Assembly: GCF_905220565.1 (NCBI RefSeq)
Contig: NC_059401.1
Location: forward strand, 16,426,766-16,490,765
From: Melitaea cinxia
Taxonomy: Eukaryota; Arthropoda; Insecta; Lepidoptera; Nymphalidae
Direction of reading: 5' to 3'
DNA: 64,000 bases
A model generated the notes under the pieces. The model saw only the letters and a list, made by a program, of their open reading frames with translations, did no database searches and was not told the DNA's origin. A program made the translations under genes and the position numbers. Below are positions 45,306-56,949 of the stretch, piece by piece (the stretch's first letter is position 1; each line of letters begins with the position of its first letter).

Positions 45306-45807
45306 ATATATTATGTATAATACCTATCACATTAATGATCGAAAAATAATTTTAAATGTATGTAACTGGTACCAAAGTAGTAATTTTGGTTTATTTATTT
45401 TAATAATATTAATTTAAAATTGAAAAAAAAATCAGATTCTTAAAATAAGCACAAAAATTACCACAACACATGTGATATAATCTTCACCGTTTTCCATGAT
45501 ACGTCCCATTCATCATACTTTAACATATTTCGTGCGACAGTTTTGAAAGTTTGACTTTTTAAGGCAGACACTGATGTAGCGGACTTAAAGTTTAAAATAG
45601 GTATTTAAAATTATATTGCTGAGTTGCGATGTTCCCTGTCCAGTACAGATCATGAGTTCTAAAGAAGATGGAGGCACTATAGTAAATTTATAATGCTAAA
45701 CTAGTTAGAAAATAATTTTACTGATGAAAAAAAATACACACTAAACAAACAGATACATATGTGTATACTATATACGCAGTAAAATGCGTTTTGGGCTTAG
45801 ATTAATT
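45306..45807. other. Non-coding stretch
   Basis: AT-rich; no feature. Confidence 0.35.
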
Positions 45808-46106
45808 GAGGTAGGGCACAGTAGGAAATTATGCTTAAAATAAGGAACTAATGCTTAAAATATGGGGAAGCCTGACTAGCGAGTACCTCGACCTTACAGA
45901 AGAATACAGCTGAATAAGAATGCTTCCAAGCAGCTTTGTGTTCCTGTTGGTGAGTAAGGTGACCCAAGCTCTTTGGGGGGGAATTGGAATAGGGTCGGCG
46001 AATAGCGGATGCGATGCTTTTGGTGTTGCAGGCGTCTATAAGCTACGGTAATCGCTTACCATCAGGCGAGCCGTACGCTTAATTGCCGGCATAGTTACGT
46101 AAAAAA
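45808..46106 (+). repeat. Interspersed repeat P
   Basis: 'ttgaggtagggcacagtagg' to 'gccggcatagttacgtaaaa'; a run of G at 45975-45981. Confidence 0.8.
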
Positions 46107-46289
46107 AGTCAATATTTTCAATCAAGATGTATACTCAAATTCGCATGTAGATGTACATATATATTTATGGAAAGTACTCCAAAAAAATACAAAAATTACG
46201 ATCATATGAACAATTTCCATCACATATAAATTAACTTTCCACTATTTTATTCATCATTATTTACCTGAATTGATCTTACCAATCTATCT

Positions 46290-46473
46290 TCTATATAAAT
46301 AAAAATGAATGTTGCTAAGCGCATAACTCGAGAATGGCTCGACCAATTCAGTTTTTTTTTTGTATGTTCCTTAAGTCCCACGAAAGGTTTTAATACTAAA
46401 AAAAACTAAAAAAAAAATTAACTATTAATTTTTGACTGAACAAAGTCTGTGTGAAGTTAGCTTGATATAAAAT
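46290..46473 (+). mobile_element. Non-autonomous Helitron, H2 type, decayed end
   Basis: Starts 'TCTATATAAATAAAAATGAA', then 'gctaagcgcataactcgaga'. Same 5' half as the minus copy 62171-62342. The 3' terminus is degraded ('gttagcttg'). Confidence 0.65.
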
Positions 46474-46477
46474 TGTA

Positions 46478-46580
46478 AGGTTGTTCCAACAAATCGCTAA
46501 ATAGCGATAAGACCGCTCTACTGTCATCATTTTCTTTCTTTTACATAATACATTTATGTGGTTTTCAATAAAGTGTAAAA
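46478..46580 (+). repeat. LINE 3' end, 'gcctggaagagatcgct' family, diverged
   Basis: 'aatcgctaaatagcgataag' and 'tttcaataaagtgtaaaata'. Confidence 0.6.
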
Positions 46581-46584
46581 TAAA

Positions 46585-47058
46585 TTATATTATTCTCTCT
46601 ACGAAAACATTATGAGGAAACACGTATACGTACACTAACAAACAAATCGTGAGTACAAAGCTATTTTGCATTTCTAAATTCGAAACGCTAATGAGAGGGT
46701 AGTTTCACAGTGCGATAATTCCTCAAATTTCCTAAAGATTCGTGTAGGCGTTGATTGGTGGAATTATGTATTGAGGAACGAATTTGCATTAGCTAATGTA
46801 CAGGCTATGAAGATGAGTATCGCTTTTGTTGATGTCAGTACTCTAGATATGGCTTGAAGATATTTATGAAAATATCTTTAATTCCTTTTTTTAACACACG
46901 TGACGTGACTAGCCATATTCAAAGTATAAATAATCAATTTTGATACAAATGACTCTATTTGTAGCAGTTTTAATCGAGAAACCTACCTAGAAAAACAAGT
47001 AGTAAAAACACATTAAAACTTAATTTATTATCAGACTAAAATGTACCGATCTACGTAA
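46585..47058. other. Non-coding stretch
   Basis: No feature recognised. Confidence 0.35.
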
Positions 47059-47059
47059 G

Positions 47060-47162
47060 ATTACCGTTATAGGCTGGAAGAGGATTGTGGAAAACCGGGA
47101 TATCTGACGCGAACTTGGGGAGGTCTATGTCCATCAGTGAACTGCAATAGGCTGAACTGACT
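47060..47162 (+). repeat. RTE-like 3'-end fragment
   Basis: 'ggctggaagaggattgtgga' and 'acttggggaggtctatgtcc'; same family as 3183-3300 in the other orientation. Confidence 0.65.
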
Positions 47163-47282
47163 GATATCATATAAATATTAATGATGAAAGTTTGTTATTA
47201 TTTTAATAAGATATCCATTGTAACCAAACTATAATTTAAAGTATTTAATATTAACTTATTATTAAATAGCTTTACGTCATCA

Positions 47283-47577
47283 TCACTTTAGCCTATCGCA
47301 GTTAAGAAGTTCGCACCAAAAATGGCGTGATCTCATGTGTGTTGTCCATAGTCACCACGCTGGGCAGGCGGGTTGGTTACCGCAGGGCTGGCTTTGTCGC
47401 ACCGAAGACGCTACTGCCCGTCTTCGGCCTGTGTATTTCAAAGCCAGCAGTTGGATGGTTATCCCGCCATAATCCGGCTTTTTAAGTTTCAAGGTGGTAG
47501 TGGAACTGTGCTATCCCTTAATCGCCTCTTACGACACCCACGGGAAGAATATATTCTTCACTGCCGTAGCCACACAG
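47283..47577 (-). repeat. RTE-like retrotransposon 3' end
   Basis: Reverse of 21862-22203, from 'agcctatcgcagttaagaag' to 'agccacacagcat', lacking a few bases at the 3' tail. Confidence 0.75.
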
Positions 47578-47579
47578 CA

Positions 47580-48296
47580 TATAGCTTTACGTGTAATCTT
47601 ATTTCGAACAATGACAACATTATAAAATTATAAAATCTGTATTGTACATGAACACCCTACTGCTGTACATAAAAAAAATATTCATCTGATTAATGAAGAG
47701 TTGAAATTTTAGTTCGCTGCTAAATGTTGGCAAATAAATGAACGAACATCCAGCCACTCTATATCCACGTCGACCGCATTAGCCGACTACCGACCAAATA
47801 ATGTTCAGTTATGGTTGAAAATTTTCGGATTTCATGTAATTGTGATTTACTCATTGCAACAGATTTGATATACGATAAGGCTATCGCGAATCGGCGAGTT
47901 TTGAAAGGTTGGGTTGTTTCCACTGAAATTTCGGAATTAAGTTAGGCGCGGTGAAGTTACAAACGAACGATACACGGAATAGCGTTTGGAATGTTGTATT
48001 TGTGTTCTTGAACTATAAAACTATTTATTCGCTAGTATTTTGTTTTCGTTTGTTTCAAGCCTCTTTGGTTATATTTTAAAATAACTATCTCACAGTTATA
48101 TATAAGTATCAATTTTTCTTAATAAAGGAACTGTGTAAAAATTAGACTAAAAACTAAAATGAATGAAATCGATCTTTATAGACATATTCGCCAAAAGTTA
48201 TGTACTTTTTTTTTCGATTTGCACTTTCATTTATTATATTCGTTCAAACTATTGCATTTTATTTATGTTGAAATAAAATAATACTTGTTTCGAGTG
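47580..48296. other. Non-coding stretch
   Basis: No supported feature; 47740-47990 is moderately GC-richer. Confidence 0.35.
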
Positions 48297-48297
48297 A

Positions 48298-48412
48298 CGA
48301 CCTTAAGAAGACAGCGGGGAGCTGCTGAATTCAAAGGGTACCGTATGGAGTGGCGAACATTAGGGGAGACCTATATCTAGCAGTGAACTGTTAAAGGCGG
48401 ATGGGTCGATGG
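48298..48412 (+). repeat. RTE-like 3'-end fragment
   Basis: 'gagacctatatctagcagtg' tail, diverged. Confidence 0.5.
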
Positions 48413-49208
48413 TTTTGATAACAGGAAAGTTACAAAATTTATAAAATACTGAATAGCTAATACCCAAATGCAAACACTAACGAATTTTTAACGTTACATC
48501 AAAAAATAACATAAAAAGGCTTTAAATTACCACATAATATTTGAACCATAAAAAGCCTTTCAGGCAGTCATAATAAACCGACCTTATTAACACGGCTTAA
48601 AAATACATTCGTAAAACGACGAATGAAACGGCAGCCGTCAAAATTATTGTAGCAAATGAAGCAACCATAATTCGTGTCAAATTGGCATGCCAATTATACA
48701 TTCTGCGGTGAAGTAATAGCCACAACATACCATACGAATGATCCATAATACAAGGGGACAAATTGCCAGTGTTTCAACAATTAAATATAATAAAAAATAA
48801 TGTTTTATAATTAAAAAAAAAATAAGCTTTTAATGTCGAATATAAATTGGTTAATGGACGTTGAATGGATTTGATTTTCCTATTTTTGTTAAGGTAGCTT
48901 TGTATGTTACAAGGACGTTTTTAGAACTAATTAATGTATGTTGTGATATAAAATATATGTAAATATACATATCAAAGACTTTAAAATACAATCGGAGAGT
49001 CGAATTTGTTAATTTAATTTGGTTATTAAGCTAGTCTTCCTATAGGCTTCTTTCTTAATTAATGGATTGTTATGTTATCGAGACTCCTATCATATTATTA
49101 AGAGCGATAGATATATAATTTTATGTTATATAGCTATAGCTGATAATTTTATGTACGCGTACATAAAAAAGTACGAGTATCTAATAATAATAAAAAAAAC
49201 GATTGTGC
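48413..49208. other. Non-coding stretch
   Basis: AT-rich; nothing recognised. Confidence 0.35.
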
Positions 49209-49210
49209 TT

Positions 49211-49372
49211 TAGACCACACGACTGAAGTAAAACTTCTTTTACTCCATCCATATGTATAATATCTTCCGTTCACCTCGCCCAATCACACTTTTCGTAACG
49301 CTTTTGTCACGCATTCACCAGCTTACTCCCCAAGACAAGCGTGCGCGAAGAATTTTTACTTTAATTTATTCG
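49211..49372 (+). mobile_element. MITE M2
   Basis: 'agaccacacgactgaagtaa' to 'gcgcgaagaatttttacttt'; imperfect terminal inverted repeats. Confidence 0.7.
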
Positions 49373-50298
49373 AAATTTTCTCAGATCCAGAGGAACATAC
49401 AATAAATATTCGTACTAATTTTATTTATTTGGTTAGTAAAAAGGAAAGTGAAGGATTATACAATAGATTTTACTCAAAATCGACGGCTACGAGTTTTTTA
49501 AATTCAGGCTTTTAACGCTAAGCCTCTAAATGCTTTTATTTAAAATTCATGCGCTCAGGCGTGAAAAAAAATGTTACAAGGTGTGCGCTTCTAGCTCAGA
49601 CGAATATTATCATAATATTGTGTTAATATCGGTTGTATTCAAATGATATTAAGTTAAGAGTAGAGTAATAAAAATAAATAATTTTAAACATTTTTTGAAC
49701 ACAAAAATAAAAATCTTAGATATATAAATAATTTTACTACATTTCCCTATATTTATTTTGATTTCGATGATAGTTTTCCATTTTTTTTATTAATTCATTC
49801 TATAACGTCTGACTGCTGGGCAAGGACCTTTTTCTAAATATAGGAGAAGAATATAATATAACTTTTGATATACCTAGTTATAATATATTAATAGTATGAT
49901 TATAATATGCAGTTTTATTCGAACTGTGTTAGCTGATTCAAATGCAGGTCAATGAGCACCTAAGCAGATTGGTTCATATTTCGCGAGCGGTGAGTTTATC
50001 CTATTAATAGCCAAAAAGCAATATTAGTGTTAGGAAATGAGATCACGACCGCGTTCGATAAAATTATTGTTTTGTATCGTAACACCGAATAGAAATAAAT
50101 TGTCATTTTCTTTTTGTATTTAACAAAATATAAAAAGGTAGTTCTAACACACTTATAAAGTAATTAAATCTTCGTCAATTATTTACCCTTTTTTTATTTT
50201 TTTAACTAAAATATGAATGTTACTTATATGATTAATACTTTAGAGGTGACTTCATACTAATAAAATAAAGAGGTAAAATTAGGAAAAAAAACAAATGT
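49373..50298. other. Non-coding stretch with a SINE scrap
   Basis: A minus-strand SINE tail remnant lies at 49797-49856 ('gactgctgggcaaggacctt'). Otherwise AT-rich. Confidence 0.4.
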
Positions 50299-50300
50299 GC

Positions 50301-50524
50301 TGTAGACCACAAGACTGAAGTAAAACTTCTTTATTTGCCACTACAGTAATATAAAAAAGGTAAGTCTTTCTCTTTCTATTTTCACTAACTTGTATCTCCC
50401 TCTCAACTCCCCTTCACTTCACTAGATTACACTTTTAACACATACAATTTACACGCAACGCTCTCGTCACACATTCACCAGCTTACTCCCCAAATGAAGC
50501 GTGCGTGAAGAAGTGTTACTTCAA
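50301..50524 (+). mobile_element. MITE M2, longest copy
   Basis: 'agaccacaagactgaagtaa' ... 'gcgtgcgtgaagaagtgtta'. About 60 bp longer than 49211 in its first third. Confidence 0.7.
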
Positions 50525-51424
50525 AAATGTTTTTTTTAATACATTCCTTTAACTGATCTGCGAGCTCAGTGTATTTTTTGGTTTAAAGTATGTACTACCT
50601 TCGTACTATCACTTAAAATGTAGTGACGATATGCAAAATGACTTCGTATAGACTGTCAATGATTCAAAGTTATAAAACTACTGCTGTAGCAACACCAGTC
50701 CACCATTTGACTCCACAATAATCCTCTATAATGTACGAAATAATGTTTTAATCGTTCATTCATGATAGCTTGAAGTCCCCGTAATTTTTATGTAATACAT
50801 AATGCATACACACTAAGGATTATTTAATGAATTAATTACATAACATTTAACAAGTAATATGTAAACCTTATTTATCAGTACCTATTTTACACACTGGCAA
50901 CTTACCGCGTTTAAAAATAATAAACATGGTAACGCAACTGACGTTACCATGTTTTCAATAAATGTTCTTAACGATAAATGAAATTAAACAAATAATTATT
51001 TTTACACACATACTTATGCGACGTTTAAATTACAATCGAATACAATATGCATTTAATGACCATAAAATTTCAATGGGACACAATCTGCGTCGAATTAAAG
51101 CCGAAATGCTATTTCGTTTAAAACCGTTACGGAAGCGATACGCCATGTGTAAAAAATAAATATAGGAATAATTTGAACCAATTGAATGGTCGAAAAAATT
51201 TGTTCGCGCTACGAGTCGCATTAACGAATGTAAATGATAGGAAATGGCTTTTGTCAATGTGGCGCCATCTGGGACTTGTTTGTTGAGAGGGAAAGGGACG
51301 GAGTGATGATGCTTTTTGGAACTTAAAATATGCGAAGAAGAGACGGAATAATTTACGATAGTCGTATTAATGAGTAATAAATATGGAATATATTTTCAGT
51401 GTTGTTTTATAATTTTTTCTGAAA
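50525..51424. other. Non-coding stretch
   Basis: A frame at 50962-51159 (65 codons) has basic, AT-driven composition and no similarity; not called. A hairpin lies at 50922-50954. Confidence 0.35.
50922..50954. repeat. Perfect 13-bp hairpin
   Basis: 'aaacatggtaacg' (50922-50934), 7-nt loop, exact complement 'cgttaccatgttt' (50942-50954). Confidence 0.8.
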
Positions 51425-51590
51425 ATCAAAATCAAATAATATTTTATTCAAATAATATGCTTCAAAAGCTTCAATTGATTAATTATAATTAAAAAGGCTA
51501 CCGCTGATATGGAATGTAGATTATACAGAGGAATCGGTAAGAAATTATGCTGTGTTACCCTTTAAAAAAAATTATTATAAAGTTAGTAGA
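51425..51590 (-). repeat. LINE 3'-UTR fragment
   Basis: 'ctaccgctgatatggaatgt' and 'aatcggtaagaaattatgct' match the CR1-like 3' UTR. Confidence 0.65.
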
Positions 51591-51990
51591 ATCATGCATA
51601 AAATACAGTGTCACTAAATCCACATATCTTTATTATTGATGTAACCTTGAATCGAATAATATTTTTTTAGATATGACATTCTTCTTAATACTCCTATTTT
51701 ATTTATTTATTGACCAATTACAATGTTGGTACATAAAAGATACATCAGTTTATAATAAATTTTATCGTGTACCATTTATCGCCGAAATTTATTAAAAATC
51801 TAAAACTATATATAAATAACGCACAAAATTGAAAGTGGCGATCGACAAGAGTCCCATAAATTATTACATTGTTTTGTATTTATAATTTTATTTTCGAATT
51901 ACAAAAAGTTATTCGATAGGAATAATTTTATATACTAAGTTTTAAGTTTGTATTTCATGTAAGTATGTAGTTTTATTGAAATACTCGTAG

Positions 51991-52337
51991 TTTGAAGGAA
52001 ATAAAAACTTTGTAGCCCTTTTTACGAACATTGCGCGGACGGAGGACTATGAAATTTCGCACACTTATAAATAGTTTATTTACAGAAGAGAGTGCAGAAT
52101 ATTTTTATTTAAATTATGCATAAAAAAACATTAAATCAATAAAAAAAATTACAGACACTACCATGTATTAAACACATACACGCATATATACTATTTTGTT
52201 TTTTTGTATAATATTTTTTTATATACTATTTATTATTTGTTTATTATTCTAGAAGTATAGTCTTTGACCACAGAGTTTTAATAATGTTCAAACATATAAT
52301 TTACATTCAATATTATTGTCGAATTTCGACCACAAGT
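51991..52337 (+). mobile_element. Non-autonomous Helitron, H1 family, plus orientation
   Basis: 'gcgcggacggaggactatga' near the 5' end and 'gtcgaatttcgaccacaagt' at the 3' end; both termini are mutated. Confidence 0.7.
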
Positions 52338-52497
52338 AATGATTAAATAAGTATCTCAAAGATTTTGAAGCTAAATCAACCGAGGTGGCTACAGAATGGA
52401 TCGACGGTTACATCACGTTTTAGTAGTTTTATCGGAGATACCTGGCACTTTCACGTACAAACACCGAACCCAAGTCAAATTTTTGATATACGCTTCA

Positions 52498-52610
52498 GAA
52501 TGTATCATCCCACTTCTGGGCATAAGCCTCATTCCCCATGTAGGAGAAGGATCAGAGCTTTATCCACCAAGCTGCCCCAATTTGAGTTGGCGGATATTAT
52601 ACGTTTTAAT
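52498..52610 (-). repeat. SINE tail fragment (B/C)
   Basis: 'atcccacttctgggcataag' and 'catgtaggagaaggatcaga'. Confidence 0.75.
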
Positions 52611-53127
52611 ATACAAATAGAATCGATAGCCTAGAATAGTTTAGTTAATTAGTATCGAGAGACTAGTTTATCCTACTTATATTGTCTTATATGTTTCATA
52701 GTAATTATCATATCAAATATTCACATCTATTTTAAGTGTTTGTTTTTTGTAGTCGACATGAGTTTTCAGCTGAAATATAAAGAAATTGTGTTGCTCTAAG
52801 CCTTTATCTAAATGTGAGTAAATTTCTTTGTAGCAGCTTCGGGCAGATTATTAAAAAGTAACGTAAACGTACTTTTAATAAATGCATAGTCAAAAAGAAA
52901 GAGACGTATAAAGGAGGAGTAGAATTCCATTTAAAAGTTTTTTTATTCGAGTTAGCAAATAATTTATGAAAATTTCTAAGTGTTTTCATCACCAATTTCT
53001 GAAGCACCTCATAGGTTTCTAAAAGATTATTTTTAAGTGTCTTTATCTTTCAACAAAACCTTTTAAGGAAATATAAAATTATTATAATGATTTGTATTAT
53101 AATCGATGTATCAATTGAAACTGTAAT
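52611..53127. other. Non-coding stretch
   Basis: AT-rich; nothing recognised. Confidence 0.35.
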
Positions 53128-53213
53128 CACTCCAGGCATAGGCCTCTTTCCCCATGTAGGAGAAGGATCAGAGCCTAATCCACAACGGTGATCCAATGCG
53201 GGTTGGCGGATAC
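53128..53213 (-). repeat. SINE tail fragment (B/C)
   Basis: 'ggcataggcctctttcccca' and 'atgcgggttggcggata'. Confidence 0.75.
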
Positions 53214-53798
53214 TGCGGAAACTGTTATTGAGATTGATTTTTACCTACTACATGTTTTACGTTTATGAAATGTAAAATGTAGCAATCTATAAAATTTACT
53301 GGATTTTTTTTGCTTCTTATAATAGTGAATTTGTATATATCTTTGCTTTATTTGATAATTAAATAAAAAAAGCATACTATTTCATCGTTAGATAACCAAC
53401 AAAAAAATATATAAGAATTAAATAAAAACAAAAAGCTTTGAACAATGATTACACCAATCAACGATACAGTAGCAATAATTTACGTAAACCATTAAAGCTT
53501 GCTATAAAATATCCTCGGTAATGGAATTTTTTCCAACAATAATCCATTAGACAAACGCGGTCTGAGCAAACAGAACAACGGAAATAATGGAATCCAATGA
53601 CTAATCGACACCGCATCTGCTGCACCGTTCCAAGTAATGCCAACGATATATTGCAGTTATAGTGCCCTTTTACAAAATATGAATAAATATATCGTTGGAA
53701 ATAAAAAGTAAAATATTTAAAATTAAATACGGAAAGCGTTTCGTAAAGTGCTTTGGAAATTTAAAGCTAAAATTTAACGTACATTCTCTATTCAAAGG
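53214..53798. other. Non-coding stretch
   Basis: AT-rich; nothing recognised. Confidence 0.35.
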
Positions 53799-53799
53799 T

Positions 53800-53870
53800 T
53801 TTTAGATCGCTCTTTTGGCGATAAGACTGCCTTTTGTAGTTTAAGTGGTCCGAGTTTACTTTTTTCCTCT
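53800..53870 (+). repeat. LINE 3'-end fragment, 'gcctggaagagatcgct' family
   Basis: 'gatcgctcttttggcgataa' and 'gactgccttttgtagtttaa'. Confidence 0.6.
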
Positions 53871-53999
53871 ATGTGCTGTCAGTCACAAAATAAATTGAAA
53901 CTCACATAGTTCAAATAAACAATACGTTAGTCAATCCTACTTATGATTTCTTTCTTATTTTATTATTAACCCTCCATTATCACTTCACCAATTCCTCAC

Positions 54000-54143
54000 T
54001 TCAGCCTGTCGCAGTCCACTGCTGGACATAGGCCTCCACAAGTTCGCACCACTGTTTGGTTGGTTGGGACTGCAGGGCTGGCTTTGTCGCACCAAAGACG
54101 CTACTGCTGTCTTCGGCCTCTGTATTTCAAAGCCAGTAGTAGT
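54000..54143 (-). repeat. RTE-like 3'-end fragment
   Basis: 'cagcctgtcgcagtccactg', 'ggacataggcctccacaagt' and 'ggctggctttgtcgcaccaa'. Confidence 0.75.
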
Positions 54144-54529
54144 TTATTTAAATACGGAAATCGAATTAATTAACTCGAACCCCACCATTCATTGCCATGA
54201 ATGAAATATTTAAAACGTAATAAAGAGTAACAAGACACTGAATCAGCCCTAAGTGTATCGGTTGAGAAATAAATGAAAACGCTTAGGGATACGCGAGGTT
54301 CTTTAAGTATTTACATTCACTCGGTGGTGCCTCAACTGTAGGTTACTTTTACACGGAAGTTTTCTTTTCGGCCGGAATAATAATGACTGTGTAATTTTTG
54401 TCTGTATTTCTGAATTGGTTTCATTTGGTTCATAATGGTTTGGTTTGAATTTGGTAACTTTTATTATTTCATAGGTTTTAATGAGTAAGTGCCAAATTAA
54501 AAATGCGACATTTTATGAAGATGGGTTTT
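54144..54529. other. Non-coding stretch
   Basis: No feature recognised. Confidence 0.35.
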
Positions 54530-54755
54530 TTAATATACAACTATGTAGGCAAACAAGCGTACTCACCTAGTTGTAACACATTACAGTAGCCTATAGACAC
54601 TTGCAACACCAGAAGCATCGCAAGCGCGTTGTCGTTTCTACCCCTAATCCCGCCCTGAAGTCACAGGAACACAACACTGCTTCAAAGCACTATTATTTAT
54701 CTTCTGTAACTTCGTATTTCTCCAGTCAGGATATATCCTACTGCGCCCTAATAAT
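54530..54755 (-). repeat. Interspersed repeat P
   Basis: 'atgtaggcaaacaagcgtac' to 'atatatcctactgcgcccta'. Confidence 0.72.
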
Positions 54756-54882
54756 AATAATAATGGGTGTTTGTTAATCTTCCACGAAAAATTAATTAAC
54801 TAATTATAATGAAATTGGATACGTTAATATGCCATTTTTCAACTTGACATTACGACAAGATTGGCACAAATGTATAAGAAAA

Positions 54883-55092
54883 CTAGCTAACTCCAAACTT
54901 TGTTTTGCCATATATGTTATTATTAACCACCTTAATCTCCCCCCCCTCTTATAAATTATGTATATGAAAAATAGATGCTGGCCGATTCTCAGACCTACCC
55001 GATATGCACGCAAAATTTTATAAAAATTGGTCCGCCCGATTCGGAGGAGTATGGTAACTAGCATTGTGACACGAAAGTTTTATATACAAGAT
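54883..55092 (-). mobile_element. Helitron, 5'-truncated sister of 17823-18202
   Basis: CTAG terminus on the minus strand at 54883; 'ccgattctcagacctacccg' shared. The 5' half is missing. Confidence 0.75.
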
Positions 55093-55194
55093 AAACACAG
55101 TTTTATTGTAAAAACAATATAGTTTTATTATAAATATGAATAGTATTTAATGTCAGTACTATTTAATTGGTCATATAGATGTAATAATATTTTA

Positions 55195-55556
55195 CTAGTA
55201 GGCGCCCAGAGTTCGAAATTCGACTATGATTAAATTATTTGATTATATATAACCAAAAAATATGAAAAAAGAACCTATTTAAAAAAAATAATTTTACTAC
55301 AGACTTTGACAAAGAATATCATCAATCAACAAAAGAATATCATATGTGTGTGAGTCTCAAATACATAGTAGTGTGTGTAACTTTTTTTTATTGTTTTAAT
55401 GTATATATAATATATAATTATAATTTCAAAAAAATATTAGCATTCTGCACTCTATACATATAAACTTTAAGTGTGCGAAATTTCATACTCCTCCGTCCGC
55501 ACAATTTCCGTAAAAAGGGGTACAAAGTTTTTGCTTCACTTTTGTTAATATATAGA
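55195..55556 (-). mobile_element. Non-autonomous Helitron, H1 family, complete
   Basis: Minus strand: A | TCTATATATTAACAAAAGTG ... 'ctgggcgcctaCTAG' | T. Confidence 0.85.
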
Positions 55557-55559
55557 TTT

Positions 55560-55985
55560 ATTTATAGTGTTAGGTAAGATAATTGATAATTTGTTGATTA
55601 TTCGGTACAAGATTACATAGATGAAAAAAATGTGTGGGTTTAGTCACGCTGTATTTCATGCAAGATATTAATAATTTTCTTTTGATTTATTTTTGTGTTA
55701 CCCACACATTAGGTAATTCTAAACATTTTTTAATATTCCCGCTGGAACGGATTTTTTATGATATTAAAAAAAAAAATAATAATAATAATATCTTTATTCA
55801 TGAAATCTGTTTACAATATAAGTTACACTGAGTCTTCCCAATAAGTTATCGTAGATACTTGTTGTGGGAATGACTCGCAACTTCCCAAGTCTTAACTAAG
55901 ATTTCATACAAACGGCAACAATATGACACGATTTTATAAAAAACAGAATTTTGTTAGTAATTAAACTGCTCTTTATAAGTGAGTG
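55560..55985. other. Non-coding stretch
   Basis: AT-rich with (aat)n near 55765-55790. Confidence 0.35.
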
Positions 55986-55999
55986 AATGTGATCAAGAA

Positions 56000-56037
56000 T
56001 GTGTTTGTGAGTGCGTGGGTGTGTGTATGTGCGTGTG

Positions 56038-56073
<36 letters not shown>
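56000..56073. repeat. (GT)n microsatellite
   Basis: Imperfect 'gtgtgagtgtgag' leading into pure (gt)n of about 15 units. Confidence 0.92.
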
Positions 56074-56076
<3 letters not shown>

Positions 56077-56290
56077 ATACATACGTATACATATACTCAT
56101 CTAGTTATTTACTTAACTTTTTTAAACGGTTTTATTTAGCTCACCCCGTTTGTTTTATTTTTTATTCTTGGGTCAAATTTAGTAATTCAAATTTCACCCT
56201 CTTCCTGTCAACCGATTAATCTGAAATTTTGTATACACTTTGGATTTTGGTGACAATACAATTGTGTTTATTCATTATCATTATAAATTC

Positions 56291-56895
56291 AAGATGGCCG
56301 CCGCTACAAAATGGCGGATAATTTATGTTTTATTAATCCCATCAATATTGGTACCAAATGAAAGGGCTCAACAAGCAGAATACAATATACTATAAAAAAT
56401 TGAAATCCAAGATGGCGGCCGCTACAAAATGGCGGATAACGTAGGTTTTATCAATCCCATCAATATGGGTATCAAATGAAAGGGCTCAACAAGCAGAATA
56501 CAATATACTATAAAAAATTGAAATACAAGATGGCGGCCGCTACAAAATGGCGGATAACGTAGGTTTTATCGATCCCATCAATATGGGTATCAAATGAAAG
56601 TGCTCAACCAGTATAATCAATGTACTATATAAAATTAAAATCCAAGATGGCGGCCTCTACAAAATGGCGGATAACTTAGGTTTTATCAATCCCATCAACA
56701 TGGGTATCAAATGAAAGGTCTCAACAAGTAGAATACAATTTACTATGCAAAATTGAAATCTAAGCTGGCCGCCGCTACCAAATGTCTGATAACAATTTTT
56801 TATCAATCCCACCAATATGGGTATCAAATAAAAGGGCTTGACAAGAAGAATACAGTGCACTATACAACCTCAATATTTAAGATGGGCCTTGCAAT
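56291..56895. repeat. 118-bp tandem repeat, six units
   Basis: Units begin at 56291, 56409, 56527, 56644, 56762 and 56879 (last partial), a period of 117-118 bp. Each starts 'aagatggcggccgctac' or a variant, then 'aaaatggcggataac', 'tatcaatcccatcaatatgg' and 'tatcaaatgaaagggctcaa'. Units 2 and 3 are almost identical, units 5-6 more diverged. An upstream stretch (56109-56290) resembles the leader of the same element: 'aaacggttttatttagctca' shares its first part with the arms of the fold-back below. Confidence 0.92.
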
Positions 56896-56949
56896 AATGA
56901 AGCACTAAATGAATTAAACAGAATGCGAAATAAAAACTAAAAACTAGAA

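Noticed and set aside
47373..47633. 86-codon frame, and similar frames at 21878-22247 and 30719-30931
   Set aside because: All are translations of the same RTE-like 3' region, which is non-coding.
56291..56895. CRISPR-like array
   Set aside because: Units are contiguous with a 118-bp period and no unique spacers; eukaryotic tandem repeat.
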